Under the pieces are notes generated by a model. The model was given only the letters and a program-made list of their open reading frames with translations, was not told the DNA's origin and did no database searches. From assembly GCA_947570135.1 (NCBI GenBank), contig CANOTP010000001.1:1-64000 (forward strand): 64,000 bases of DNA, written 5' to 3'. Source of the stretch: an uncultured Candidatus Melainabacteria bacterium (GTDB taxonomy: Bacteria > Cyanobacteriota > Vampirovibrionia > Gastranaerophilales > Gastranaerophilaceae). A program made the position numbers and the translations under genes. Position 1 is the first letter of the stretch. Every line of letters begins with the position of its first letter. This document shows, piece by piece, positions 16,411 through 25,873 of this stretch.

Positions 16411-17640
16411 TCAGGGGAATTGATAAAAGTTCCTTTTTTTTAATTGATACAAAACAGACATAAGTAATGATAAAGAGCTTGCGTTATCAAGTAATGATTT
16501 TAGTCCTTTATACTTTAATCCTACAGCATGCCGTAAGCTTTGGTCCCCTGCCGGTTTCAATATGTTGAATATACTTTGACTGTTTGAAACAATCATATTA
16601 TCTAACTGACTTAATGTCAGATTTTCATTTGCATGTTTTAATAAATCAATATTTTTATCAAAATATTCCAAATATGTTTTTAAAATGGAGCGTTTTTTAG
16701 CCGGCAAATTTGTTATTGTTGTAGTATCTTGAATGTTTAGTGTTTCAAATTCCAACTTTCTGGCAATAAAATTATCCAAAAATTGCGGAGAGTTTTTTGC
16801 TTCACGAATAATTAACTCCAGATTATCAGCAGAAAAATCCCAATCTACATACGGATAATTTTTTAGAAGCTCTGAAGTATTTAGTAATTTGTCAAAAATT
16901 TCAGGATTTTCTCTTCTGATATTGAATAGTTTTTCTATGTCGCTACCTGTGAATGCGGTTCTTTCCGTATAATTATCACTTGAGATTATTTTTGATTTAC
17001 GGTTCCGACAGCTTTTGCTGATTGTTGAGCAGGTTTAGATAAGTATTTAACCAAAGGTCCGATAACTGTTTCGTTCAATAATCCGCCCATTGCACCAAAT
17101 CCGAAAGATTCCAGGCTTGCTATACCTGTTTGTTTCCAGGTAGAAAGGCTGCCCGAGTCGCGCATAGGGTTTGTAATATTATCTAAAGTTTCTTTTGTTA
17201 ACGTAAATCCTGCTAAAGACGCTCTGCCCATAACTATTGAGGTTTCGAGTTTTGCGGTTTTTGAGCCTTGTTGCCCGAAAGTATTTTTCCTGCACCTTTT
17301 TCTAACGATTTAAACAGCGAAGTCGTCAGTTTACCCATTAGTTTGGTTTTTGAAACAGCACCAAGAGTTAAAAGCATCAATACAATATCGCCTAACCCGT
17401 CAACGGTTGAGCTGCGTTTTACATATTTTTCCTGTTTTTCTGTACTTTTTAATCCGAATGCTTTTTCACAAAGCGCCTTAAATTCATCGCTTTCCGTGTC
17501 GACACCCAGTTCATAAACCCGTGTCATAAGCTCTTTTATATTATTTTCATTATATTCAACGCCTGAAAGTTTTGTACATCGGCATCTAACGGCTGTGATT
17601 TTTCCGAAGATTTATCAATTCGCCGCCCGAAGTGAATTTG
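16411..17640 (-). pseudogene. Decayed relative of the giant calpain/RelA-type protein
   Basis: Four minus-strand reading segments follow one another in different frames. A short piece near 17640-17560 reads DKSSEKSQPLDADVQN. Then come 17527-17234 (97 residues), 17231-16986 (81 residues, ending GTVNQK), and an open frame without a start from about 16990 to 16411, which reads through ERTAFTGSDIEKLFNIRREN to the 122-residue tail. The segment SGSLSTWKQTGIASLESFGF with GAMGGLL resembles the region of the 2377-residue protein around residue 760 (SKLDVSNYIQSVAVSTGFGA). I read this as one ancestral gene broken by several indels. Residues for the RelA-like or calpain domains are not visible in it. Confidence 0.65.
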
Positions 17641-17724
17641 TGTTTGTAAACACAAATTTTCCCTAATATATTCCTAAAGTTATAAACGAAATTTTTATAG
17701 GGAAATTGCTTTTTTTATAAAATT

Positions 17725-18675
17725 TTACATTGATAAATCTTTTAGAATTTCTTTTTCAAATTCTGTATCGTTTAATGAAGTTGAGATTTTACCTGTTTTT
17801 GATTCATTTACATATTTGTTTTTTATCGGAACTTTTTTTGTTGCACCTTGCAGGAACCATTCGTATTCGATATCAAGGTGTCCTAAATCGATTGCTCTGT
17901 ATCCTGATTCTGCCAAATCGTAAGCTAAAACGGTTGCTGTTGGTCCAAGCGCTATGATAAATAAATTGTCTTTTGAATGTTGTTTGCATTCTGTTAAAAT
18001 TTCAGAGTATTTTTCGTAAGCGTTTTTAGCAGGGCAAAGGATACGTTTTATTGATTTTGCACGGCTGAATAAATCGTTGTTATAACCAAGTCTTGAAAAT
18101 CTACCTTCTACGGTTATGATATTTTTGTCGGCAAAAAGTTTTTTGAATTTTTCAAAAATTTCTCCGCATTCGGATTTATTTTTGTTTCCCATATACGGTC
18201 TTGTTATTTCAGGGTCGTAATAATGTTTATTCAAATCCAGTATTTTGTAAATATTTGCTCTGTTGTATACCAAAAAGCTTCTCCAAAAATCTGCGCTTCC
18301 TTCGGTTTCGTTTTTAAGGCTTCCGAACTTATTTGGAATTCCAATCATTATATTCGGATTTGCGGATTTTAATATTTCTTTCAGTCTTCCCGCAAGTTCT
18401 TCCGAATAATTCTGAAATGCCAAATCATTTCCGTATATCAGATTAAATTCTCCGTCGCCGTATCTTGAGATTGAATTGTTTGAGTTTAATAACAGCTCAA
18501 GTGTTTCGTGGCGGTTTTTTACTTTTGGAAGGTTAACACAACCATTATTCTCATCCTCAAATATTTTATTAAGCAAACGAATTTCCTTGATGTTTTTTCT
18601 GTTTGTTCGGATTTTTATTTTTAGTCCGAGAAACCTGAAAATTATATGATCGCTTTTGTGTTCAAAAATAGCCAT
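17725..18675 (-). CDS. GT-D fold glycosyltransferase (DUF1792 type)
   Basis: About 316 residues from the ATG at 18675, chosen because AAAAAGG lies directly before it; an in-frame ATG at 18693 has no ribosome site. Two hallmarks of the GT-D family are present: NSISRYGDGEFNLIYG, which carries the metal/nucleotide-binding D-x-E, and IALGPTATVLAYDLAESGYR followed by AIDLGHLDIEYEWF. Such enzymes add sugars to surface glycoproteins or polysaccharides. The N-terminal FRFLGLKIKIRTNRK is a short motif also seen in two transferases at 22-26 kb. It stands alone on the minus strand, with the giant-gene relic downstream. Confidence 0.85.
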   Translation of the reverse strand: MAIFEHKSDHIIFRFLGLKIKIRTNRKNIKEIRLLNKIFEDENNGCVNLPKVKNRHETLELLLNSNNSISRYGDGEFNLIYGNDLAFQNYSEELAGRLKEILKSANPNIMIGIPNKFGSLKNETEGSADFWRSFLVYNRANIYKILDLNKHYYDPEITRPYMGNKNKSECGEIFEKFKKLFADKNIITVEGRFSRLGYNNDLFSRAKSIKRILCPAKNAYEKYSEILTECKQHSKDNLFIIALGPTATVLAYDLAESGYRAIDLGHLDIEYEWFLQGATKKVPIKNKYVNESKTGKISTSLNDTEFEKEILKDLSM

Positions 18676-18729
18676 AGCTTTTCCTTTTTCCATGAGCTAT
18701 TTTATAATAAAAACATATCTTGTAAATGT

Positions 18730-20082
18730 TTATTTGTGAAATCCGACTGAAGCTCTTGTTTGTTTATCTTTGTATTGGGATTCTTTAACTTTCATGTTTT
18801 GATTTTCTCGAACCGGAACAATGTAGTCATCTGCTGTAATGACTCTTCTGTTGTCTTTTCTTGCAATAAGTGATGCTTTATCCGTGAGGATTGCAATATC
18901 TCGGTTAGAAAATCCTTGGGTTAGAGCTACAACTTTTTCAAGTTCATCAGGATTTTGCGCTAAAGCTTGACCTTTTGTTCTTCTGTTTAAGTGGATTTGG
19001 AGAACTCCGCGTCTTGTATCGGCATCAGGCAGTCCTACATAAACTTTATCGTCAAATCTGCTTCTTATAGCTTCGTCAACCATATCAAAACAGTTAGTCG
19101 CACCAAGTACGATAACCCCTTTACCTCTGGCTTCTTCAATAATTTGCAGTAAGGTTCCGACCATTTTGCTGTCTTCCCTTGATTCTCCGTCGCGTTTAGG
19201 GGCAAGAGTTTCAAGTTCATCTATTACAAAAAACACGGGCTTTTCTGTTTCTTTTGCAACATTGCATAAATATTCATAGCCATTTTGAATATTGTTGGAG
19301 CTTTCGTTTATGTATTTAGAGCCTGCTTTTGAAATTTTTAATTTATACATCGGCAAATCCGCTTCTGCAGTTAATGCTTCAATACTCGTTGTCTTACCGC
19401 ATCCCGGAGGTCCGTAGAACATTGTTCCGCGCGGGTATTTCTTTCCGTATTCTATTTCATCAAGTTTTGCCATTTCAGGGTTTCTTAAAGGGAATAAAAT
19501 TTTATCTTCCAATAAGTTTTTAACTCCTTGCATTCCGCCGATACTTACAAAACCTACAGGTGAAGTCGGAGTCGGAATAAATTTTTCCAAGCAAGCAGGA
19601 CACTTATCCTTAGAGGTTGTCGTTGATGAAGACGCTGTCTTTGTGGTAGCGTAGGTTTCTTCTGTATTGTATTTGATTTCGTCTATTAATTCGCCGTCCA
19701 ATATTGCGTTATCAGATATTTCATCAGTAATTTGGTCAAGCCAGTGATATTCTTCACCAAGATTTAGTTCTTTTTTCTCTTGTTGGTATGTTTCAAGCTC
19801 TGTTTGGCGGTAGTTTAACAGTGGAAATCTGCTGTTAAGTTCCTCTGTTATTGCAGGTTTTATATTGATAAACAAATAACTGTATAAATCTACCAAGCTT
19901 GTATTATTTTCCTTTTCGGCTTTTCTTAACAAATCTTCTGTTTTATTACATATATTGTTAAGTTCCATAAGATGTAATGCGGTTTCTTTGTTTCTTTTTG
20001 CTTTTTTTAGTTTATTGTTTACTGTTTCGTTTAACTCTTTGTTATATCCGAAAGAAGTGTTGTTTATATTATTAATTCTCAT
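18730..20082 (-). CDS. AAA+ ATPase with an N-terminal F(x)G tag
   Basis: The 450 residues comprise a helical N-terminal part (about 15-115), a linker with a single CPAC motif (161-164), and one AAA+ module (about 175-430). Walker A is GPPGCGKTT (224-232) and Walker B is VFFVIDE (283-289). Further motifs are GATNCFDMVDEAIRSRFD (sensor 1 and Arg finger) and GFSNRDIAILTDKA (sensor 2 region). It resembles the FtsH/spastin/CDC48-like remodelling ATPases without a protease domain, so an unfoldase or remodeller role is likely. The N-terminus NNTSFGYN carries the tag shared with other proteins here. AGGAG precedes the ATG. Confidence 0.88.
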   Translation of the reverse strand: MRINNINNTSFGYNKELNETVNNKLKKAKRNKETALHLMELNNICNKTEDLLRKAEKENNTSLVDLYSYLFINIKPAITEELNSRFPLLNYRQTELETYQQEKKELNLGEEYHWLDQITDEISDNAILDGELIDEIKYNTEETYATTKTASSSTTTSKDKCPACLEKFIPTPTSPVGFVSIGGMQGVKNLLEDKILFPLRNPEMAKLDEIEYGKKYPRGTMFYGPPGCGKTTSIEALTAEADLPMYKLKISKAGSKYINESSNNIQNGYEYLCNVAKETEKPVFFVIDELETLAPKRDGESREDSKMVGTLLQIIEEARGKGVIVLGATNCFDMVDEAIRSRFDDKVYVGLPDADTRRGVLQIHLNRRTKGQALAQNPDELEKVVALTQGFSNRDIAILTDKASLIARKDNRRVITADDYIVPVRENQNMKVKESQYKDKQTRASVGFHK

Positions 20083-20161
20083 GTAAAAATGCTCCTTAGG
20101 TAGTTTTTAAACCCCCTAAATATAAAATTTGATATTTTTATTACAAAAATTTACATAACAC

Positions 20162-20479
20162 TTAATATAACAAACTTTTTAAAAATTTATGGATAATTAT
20201 AATATCTTTTTCTTTAGCTCCGGTTATCATTTTGTTTATGTCGGTAATCAGTTCTTGTTTAGTATTGACGTTGTTTATTGACAAAATTTCCGAAACATCT
20301 AATTTCAGAACTTTTGCGTACATTTCCAGAAGCTCTGAGGATGGAAAATTTCTGCCTGTTTCTATGCAACTTTGAGTTTTTGTTGCGATTCCTACCAGTT
20401 CAGCCAGTTCGGATTGCTTATAATTGTACTTCATTTTTAACTCTTTTATCCGTTTACCCAGTCGCTTTTTTAAATCCAT
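20162..20479 (-). CDS. XRE-family helix-turn-helix regulator
   Basis: In this 105-residue protein, residues 5-62 form a Cro/C1-type HTH with KQSELAELVGIATKTQSCIE as the recognition part and ILSINNV ending the domain. The C-terminal 40 residues are helical and may dimerise. AAGGAG precedes the ATG at good spacing. It lies 80 bases downstream of the AAA ATPase start, on the same strand, and 157 bases from the divergent polysaccharide cluster that starts at 20636. It could therefore control either, but no operator was identified. Confidence 0.85.
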   Translation of the reverse strand: MDLKKRLGKRIKELKMKYNYKQSELAELVGIATKTQSCIETGRNFPSSELLEMYAKVLKLDVSEILSINNVNTKQELITDINKMITGAKEKDIIIIHKFLKSLLY

Positions 20480-20635
20480 ATCTGACTCCTTAGTGCCATA
20501 TTAGGTTTTACGGATTAAATTTAGAACTTATTTAAATGTAATATATTTGATTAAATTCTTAGTTTTATGTATAGAGAATTACATATTATTGGAATTAAGA
20601 AAGAAATTCCCTTGTAAAAGGTAATATGAGGGGTT

Positions 20636-21723
20636 ATGAATACTGATATAATCAATGATGAAGATTTAATGTTAAAACACTTGGATGTTGTTTCAAGTGA
20701 TGTTCCTGCCAAGAAAAATGCGTTAATAACTTATTCTTATAATAATAACGAAAAAGATAAAGAATATTACAATCCGAAAGATATGAATATCGGGGATTAT
20801 ATTCAATCGCTTGCGGCAGCTCAATTCTTCCCGGAACCTTGCGATACCTTTTTGGACAGAGATTTTTTAAGCTTGTATGAAGGAGAAAAAGTTAATGTTT
20901 TCCTTAACGCATGGTGGTATATATGGAAAAAGAATAAATCTTTTTCAGAAAATATAAGACCGTTGTTTGTTGCATTTCATTTTAATAATTATGAAAATGT
21001 TCCGTCCGAAACCTTGGAGTACTTGAGAGCTCATCAACCTATAGGCTGTCGAGATTATCAAACTCGTGATTTTTTGAGAAGTCATAATATAGAAGCTTAT
21101 TTTGGGGTTGTATGACGCTTACTTTGGGTAAATCTTATAAGGCTGATGATTCTGAAAGAGAAAATAAAGTTTATTTTGTAGATTATTTTATGAACAGGTT
21201 TCAAAATCGTAAAATTGATAAAGCTTTATATTCGATTCTTAAAAAATATGATGATTGTGAGTTTTATGAACTAACTCATATTTATAAGAAAAGTTCGGAT
21301 ATAAAAGGGTGTTTTGCAGAAGCTCAAAATCTTTTGAAAATGTATGCGAAAGCCAGTCTTGTTATTACCAAACGTATTCATTGCGCTTTACCTTGTCTTG
21401 CAATGGGTACTCCTGTTATACTGATTACAAAAAAGTTTGATAAAAAACGATTTAAAGGTCTTATCTCATTTTTTAATTACATCGGAAAAGATGTTGAAGG
21501 TAAGTTTACCGTATGTGTTAATGAAGATTCGGAAGGTTTTGTATGTAACAGCAATAAACATCTTAAATATAAAGAGTATCTTACAAAGATTTCCGAATCG
21601 TTTGCCCGAAAATCAACCGCTTCAAATATAGCGGATTATGATTCCTCAAGTTTTAAATTCCACCAAAAACCTAAGAAAATCTCTAAATCTTTTCTTAAAT
21701 TTATGCAAAATTTTAATTTATAA
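20636..21723 (+). pseudogene. Polysaccharide pyruvyl transferase, split by a single frameshift
   Basis: Two frames (20636-21115 and 21112-21723) together make one polysaccharide pyruvyl transferase, the family that adds a ketal pyruvate to a sugar. The first holds NIGDYIQSLAAAQFF and PIGCRDYQTRDFLRSHNIEA and ends AYFGVV. The second begins with an internal Met in the expected continuation (GC)MTLTLG and contains VITKRIHCALPCLAMGTPVI, the usual C-terminal motif. The family normally reads AYFSGCLTLTL here, so one base is missing around the TTTTGGGG at 21101-21108. A four-G run makes either a real frameshift or a sequencing error plausible. It opens the polysaccharide cluster. Confidence 0.75.
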
Positions 21724-21827
21724 ATATATGTAACATGAGCTGTTGAGGTTATTTATTTTTATAAATGTTAGTTGTAAATTATAATTAAGATTAAGATTGT
21801 TTAGTAGAGCAGGGAGAATTAATAATA

Positions 21828-22631
21828 ATGTTTTCAATTATTATTCCGACATTACAAAAGAATTTGAAAGTTTTAACTATGCTTATTGATGAACTTTTAA
21901 AAGATTCAAAAGTCGGTGAAGTTATAGTAATTGATAATTCATTAAAAGGTTTGGAATATAATTCGGATAAAGTCAGAGTTATTGTTCCTGAGGAAAACCT
22001 TTTTGTTAATCCTTCATGGAACTTAGGGATGCGTGAAGCTAAGTTTGATTATATAGGCATCTTAAATGATGATATTTTAATCCCCGAAAATTTGTGCTCC
22101 GAAGTTTTTAGTTTCCTGCAAGATGATAATGCGGGACTTGTCGGAATTGATTGGGATTCGATTGTAATCTGTCAGGATAAAAAATTAGCACAGTACCCGA
22201 AACCTTGTACAAACTGTATTTATTCTAACCAGGAAGATGAGTTGTATCTTGATTACTGGGGTATTGCAATTTTTGGAAGAAAATCAAATTTTAATGAAAT
22301 TCCCGAGAATATAAAAATCTGGTGCGGGGATAATTTCCTGATAAAAATGAGTGCTGACAGTGGAAAGAAAAATTATAAAATTCATTGTGGAGAACTTTAT
22401 CATATAGGTTCCCTAAGCTCAAGGTCTTCCGTATATGATAAAATTAAGCAAAGAGATGTAGAGCTTTACGCAAAAATCGATAAAAAATTTAAATATCACG
22501 ACAAAGGTATAAAAATGCCGAAATATAAACCTTTGGAATATATATTTTCGGTTAAAAACACAATAAACAAAAGATATAAAGTAATTACAATTTTAGGGCT
22601 GCAGATAACCCGACGAAGAAGAGGAATATAG
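21828..22631 (+). CDS. Glycosyltransferase, GT2-like
   Basis: This 267-residue protein has a GT-A type start (MFSIIIPTLQKNLKVL), VIDNSLKG as the nucleotide-binding strand, and GILNDDILIP supplying the acidic metal site near residue 80. WNLGMREA is the usual helix before it. The C-terminus KVITILGLQITRRRR is a mini-motif shared with the neighbouring fusion transferase and the GT-D enzyme. GGGAG lies about 12 bases before the ATG. It ends two bases before rfbC, so it belongs to the same operon. The sugar and acceptor are unknown. Confidence 0.8.
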   Translation: MFSIIIPTLQKNLKVLTMLIDELLKDSKVGEVIVIDNSLKGLEYNSDKVRVIVPEENLFVNPSWNLGMREAKFDYIGILNDDILIPENLCSEVFSFLQDDNAGLVGIDWDSIVICQDKKLAQYPKPCTNCIYSNQEDELYLDYWGIAIFGRKSNFNEIPENIKIWCGDNFLIKMSADSGKKNYKIHCGELYHIGSLSSRSSVYDKIKQRDVELYAKIDKKFKYHDKGIKMPKYKPLEYIFSVKNTINKRYKVITILGLQITRRRRGI

Positions 22632-22633
22632 TA

Positions 22634-23191
22634 ATGCCATTTGAATTTGAAAGACAGAGTATAGAAGACGTTATTTTGGTTAAACCGAAAGTTTTCGGTG
22701 ATAACCGCGGTTTCTTTATGGAAAGTTATAAAAAATCGGATTTTTTTGAAAACGGAATAGATGTTGAATTTAATCAGGATAATCATTCAAAATCAACAAA
22801 AGGTGTATTAAGAGGTTTGCATTATCAGGCAAAACCTTACGGGCAGGCAAAACTTGTCCGATGCTCTAAAGGCAGAATTTATGATGTTGCGGTTGATATA
22901 AGACCAAATTCAAAAACTTTCGGTAAATATGTTAAAGTAGAATTATCGGAAGATAATAAGCAAATGCTGTTTATTCCTGAAGGATTTGCTCACGGTTTTG
23001 TCGCTTTAACAGATGAAGTTGAACTTTTATATAAAGCAAGCGGGGAGTACGCTCCGCAGGCTGACAGAGGTGTTCTGTGGTGCGATAAAAATATTAATAT
23101 TGATTGGGAAATTGACTTTGAACCGCTTTTGTCAGATAAAGATAAAGTTCAACCTAAATTATGCGAGATTAACAAAGAGGAATTAATATAA
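22634..23191 (+). CDS. rfbC: dTDP-4-dehydrorhamnose 3,5-epimerase
   Basis: This 185-residue cupin-fold enzyme catalyses the third step to dTDP-L-rhamnose. DNRGFFMESYKKSDF, FNQDNHSKSTKGVLRGLHYQ (catalytic His region), LVRCSKGRIYDVAVDIRPNS and IPEGFAHGFVAL are all the canonical family blocks. GAGGA precedes the ATG. It starts the rhamnose set, and its stop overlaps the next start as TAATG. Length is normal for the family. It acts in the cytosol on the product of the next gene. Confidence 0.95.
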   Translation: MPFEFERQSIEDVILVKPKVFGDNRGFFMESYKKSDFFENGIDVEFNQDNHSKSTKGVLRGLHYQAKPYGQAKLVRCSKGRIYDVAVDIRPNSKTFGKYVKVELSEDNKQMLFIPEGFAHGFVALTDEVELLYKASGEYAPQADRGVLWCDKNINIDWEIDFEPLLSDKDKVQPKLCEINKEELI

Positions 23192-24171
23192 TGAAAATTT
23201 TAGTAACAGGCGGTGCGGGATTTATCGGAAGTTGTTTTGTAAGACACATGCTTCAAAAACATCCTGATTATAAAATTATAAATTTAGACGCATTAACTTA
23301 TTGCGGTAATCTTGAAAATCTTAATGATGTTAAAGATAACCCTAATTATACTTTTGTTCACGGAAATATTTGTGACAGAAATTTAGTAAGAGATTTAATC
23401 TCGGAATGCGATTGTGTTGTAAACTTTGCGGCAGAATCCCATGTTGATAACTCTATTAAACACCCTGAAATTTTTGTTGAAACTAATGTCCAGGGAACTC
23501 TGAACTTATTACAAGCAAGTAAAGAGCTTGGAGTAGACAGATATTTGCAGGTTTCAACCGATGAGGTTTACGGAACTTTAGGTAAAACGGGTTATTTCTA
23601 TGAAACAACCCCTCTTGCTCCAAACAGTCCGTATTCTGCTTCAAAAGCAAGTGCGGATATGCTTGTCAGAGCTTATTTTGAAACCTATAAATTACCTGTT
23701 TTAAATACAAGATGTTCAAATAATTACGGACCGTATCAGTATCCAGAAAAACTTATACCGTTCTTTATTTCACAACTGCTAAAAGGTGAAAAGGTTCCTG
23801 TATACGGCGATGGGTTAAATGTTCGTGATTGGTTATATGTTTATGATCATTGTGAAGCGATTGATGTAGTTCTGCATAAAGGTCAAGTTGGAGGAGTTTA
23901 CAATATCGGCGGGCATAACGAAAAAACTAATATGGAAATTACTCACCTTATTTTAGACGCTATGGGTAAAGATGAATCTTCAATTAAGTATGTTGAAGAC
24001 AGATTAGGTCATGACAGACGTTATGCGATTTCTAACGATAAAATAACCTCAGAACTTGGTTGGAAACCGTCTTTGACTTTTGAAGAAGGTATTAAAATTA
24101 CTATTGATTGGTACTTAAACAATCAAGATTGGATGATAAATATCGAAAATAAGAAAGCGAGTCTTGTATAA
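23191..24171 (+). CDS. rfbB: dTDP-glucose 4,6-dehydratase
   Basis: This 326-residue extended short-chain dehydrogenase catalyses step two of dTDP-rhamnose synthesis. The NAD site is VTGGAGFIGSCFVRHML. SHVDNSI and STDEVYG are family-specific, and YSASKASADMLVRA holds the Tyr-x-x-x-Lys catalytic pair. NNYGPYQYPEKLIPFFI and GDGLNVRDWLYVYDHC are the substrate loops. The gene overlaps rfbC and rfbD by TAATG junctions, so translation is probably coupled. All expected residues are present. Confidence 0.96.
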   Translation: MKILVTGGAGFIGSCFVRHMLQKHPDYKIINLDALTYCGNLENLNDVKDNPNYTFVHGNICDRNLVRDLISECDCVVNFAAESHVDNSIKHPEIFVETNVQGTLNLLQASKELGVDRYLQVSTDEVYGTLGKTGYFYETTPLAPNSPYSASKASADMLVRAYFETYKLPVLNTRCSNNYGPYQYPEKLIPFFISQLLKGEKVPVYGDGLNVRDWLYVYDHCEAIDVVLHKGQVGGVYNIGGHNEKTNMEITHLILDAMGKDESSIKYVEDRLGHDRRYAISNDKITSELGWKPSLTFEEGIKITIDWYLNNQDWMINIENKKASLV

Positions 24172-25007
24172 TGAAAAAAATATTGGTAACTGGTGCAAAC
24201 GGAATGCTCGGACAGGATTTGTGTCCGATATTGGAGGATAACGGTTATTCTGTTGTAAGAACAGATGTTGATACAATGGATATTACTGATTTAGGAAATG
24301 TTTCTGCTGTGTTATCGTCCGAATCTCCCGATATAGTTGTTCATTGTGCTGCGTATACCAATGTTGACAAGGCAGAAGAAGATTTAGAGACCGCAAGACT
24401 GATAAACGCCAAAGGTACTGAAAATCTTGCAAAAGTATGCTCATCTAACGGTATTACATTGGTTTATATTTCAACTGATTATGTGTTTAACGGTGAAAAT
24501 GATAAACCGTATTTGCCGACAGATAAAGCCGATCCCGTGAATAATTACGGATTAACAAAATGGGAAGGCGAGGAAGCTGTCAGAAAATTTTGCGAAAAAT
24601 ATTTTATTGCACGCACAAGCTGGTTATACGGAATCCACGGTCGTAATTTTGTTGAAACAATGATATCATTAGCATCTAAGCCTGAACTTAAGGTTGTTGA
24701 CGATCAAATCGGATGTCCGACTTGGACTGTTGAACTTGCCAATGGTATTGTCAAACTTTTAAATACTACTTCTTACGGCACATACCATGTTTGCGGTTCA
24801 GGGGTAACAACCTGGCATGGGTTTGCAAAAGAGATTTTTGAATTGGCAGGGTTAGAAGTTAATTTAAAACCTTGTGTAACCGATGAATTTCCACGTCCGG
24901 CCAAACGTCCTCATTACAGTGTTATGCAAAATGACGGGATTTGCAGGGATTGGAAAGAAGCCTTAAATGATTATATGGAACTCAGGAAACAAGAGGTAGT
25001 GGTGTAA
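24171..25007 (+). CDS. rfbD: dTDP-4-dehydrorhamnose reductase
   Basis: This 278-residue NAD(P)H-dependent reductase makes dTDP-L-rhamnose. [12 protein letters not shown] is the cofactor site, and [14 protein letters not shown] plus [11 protein letters not shown] (Tyr and Lys) form the catalytic region. [17 protein letters not shown] and DDQIGCPTW are further family motifs. It overlaps both neighbours by TAATG. Length matches the family. Confidence 0.95.
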   Translation: MKKILVTGANGMLGQDLCPILEDNGYSVVRTDVDTMDITDLGNVSAVLSSESPDIVVHCAAYTNVDKAEEDLETARLINAKGTENLAKVCSSNGITLVYISTDYVFNGENDKPYLPTDKADPVNNYGLTKWEGEEAVRKFCEKYFIARTSWLYGIHGRNFVETMISLASKPELKVVDDQIGCPTWTVELANGIVKLLNTTSYGTYHVCGSGVTTWHGFAKEIFELAGLEVNLKPCVTDEFPRPAKRPHYSVMQNDGICRDWKEALNDYMELRKQEVVV

Positions 25008-25873
25008 TGAAAGGAATTGTATTAGCAGGCGGAAGTGGAACAAGGTTATACCCGAGTACTATTGGGATTTCAAAACAATTGCTGCCGATATATGATAAAC
25101 CGATGATTTATTATCCGATTTCGGTTTTGATGCTTGCGGGAATCAGAGAAATCCTGATAATTTCAACACCTCAGGATTTACCTAATTTTGAAAAACTGCT
25201 TGGTACAGGCGAACAATTCGGGTTAAAGTTTTCATATAAAGAGCAGCCGAGTCCTGACGGATTGGCTCAGGCATTTATTTTGGGCGAAGAATTTATCGGA
25301 GATGATTCTGCGGCACTTGTTTTGGGTGATAATATTTTTTATGGCCCGGGTTTTAGCGGTATGCTTAAAAATGCAGTAAAAAGAGCTGAAAATGACGGGG
25401 AAGCTACAGTTTTCGGGTACCCCGTGAAAGACCCCGAAAGATTCGGGGTTGTAGAGTTTGATGAAAACGGTAAGGCGATTACAATCGAAGAAAAACCTCA
25501 GCATCCGAAATCAAATTATGCTGTAACAGGTTTGTATTTCTACGATAACAGCGTAGTTGAGTATGCTAAAAACTTAAAACCTTCAGCTCGCGGTGAGTTA
25601 GAGATTACGGATTTAAACAGAATTTATCTTGAAAAAGGTAAGCTTAATGTTGAACTGTTCGGGCGCGGATTTGCGTGGTTAGACACTGGAACCCATAAAT
25701 CGCTATTGCAGGCAGGGCAATATGTGGAAACTATAGAAGAAAATCAGGGAATTAAGATTGCTTGTCTTGAGGAAATTGCTTATAGAATGGGCTTTATGAC
25801 AAAAGATGAGCTTGTTAAATATTCGGATTCTTATAAGAATAACGAATATTATTCATACGTCAGAGGATTATAA
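25007..25873 (+). CDS. rfbA: Glucose-1-phosphate thymidylyltransferase
   Basis: This 288-residue enzyme makes dTDP-glucose from glucose-1-phosphate and dTTP, step one of the rhamnose pathway. [20 protein letters not shown] is the pyrophosphorylase signature. [12 protein letters not shown] carries the metal-binding Asp, and [20 protein letters not shown] plus [13 protein letters not shown] complete the sugar site. It starts on the TAATG of rfbD and is followed directly by the fusion transferase, showing that rhamnose supply and its use are linked. Confidence 0.96.
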   Translation: MKGIVLAGGSGTRLYPSTIGISKQLLPIYDKPMIYYPISVLMLAGIREILIISTPQDLPNFEKLLGTGEQFGLKFSYKEQPSPDGLAQAFILGEEFIGDDSAALVLGDNIFYGPGFSGMLKNAVKRAENDGEATVFGYPVKDPERFGVVEFDENGKAITIEEKPQHPKSNYAVTGLYFYDNSVVEYAKNLKPSARGELEITDLNRIYLEKGKLNVELFGRGFAWLDTGTHKSLLQAGQYVETIEENQGIKIACLEEIAYRMGFMTKDELVKYSDSYKNNEYYSYVRGL

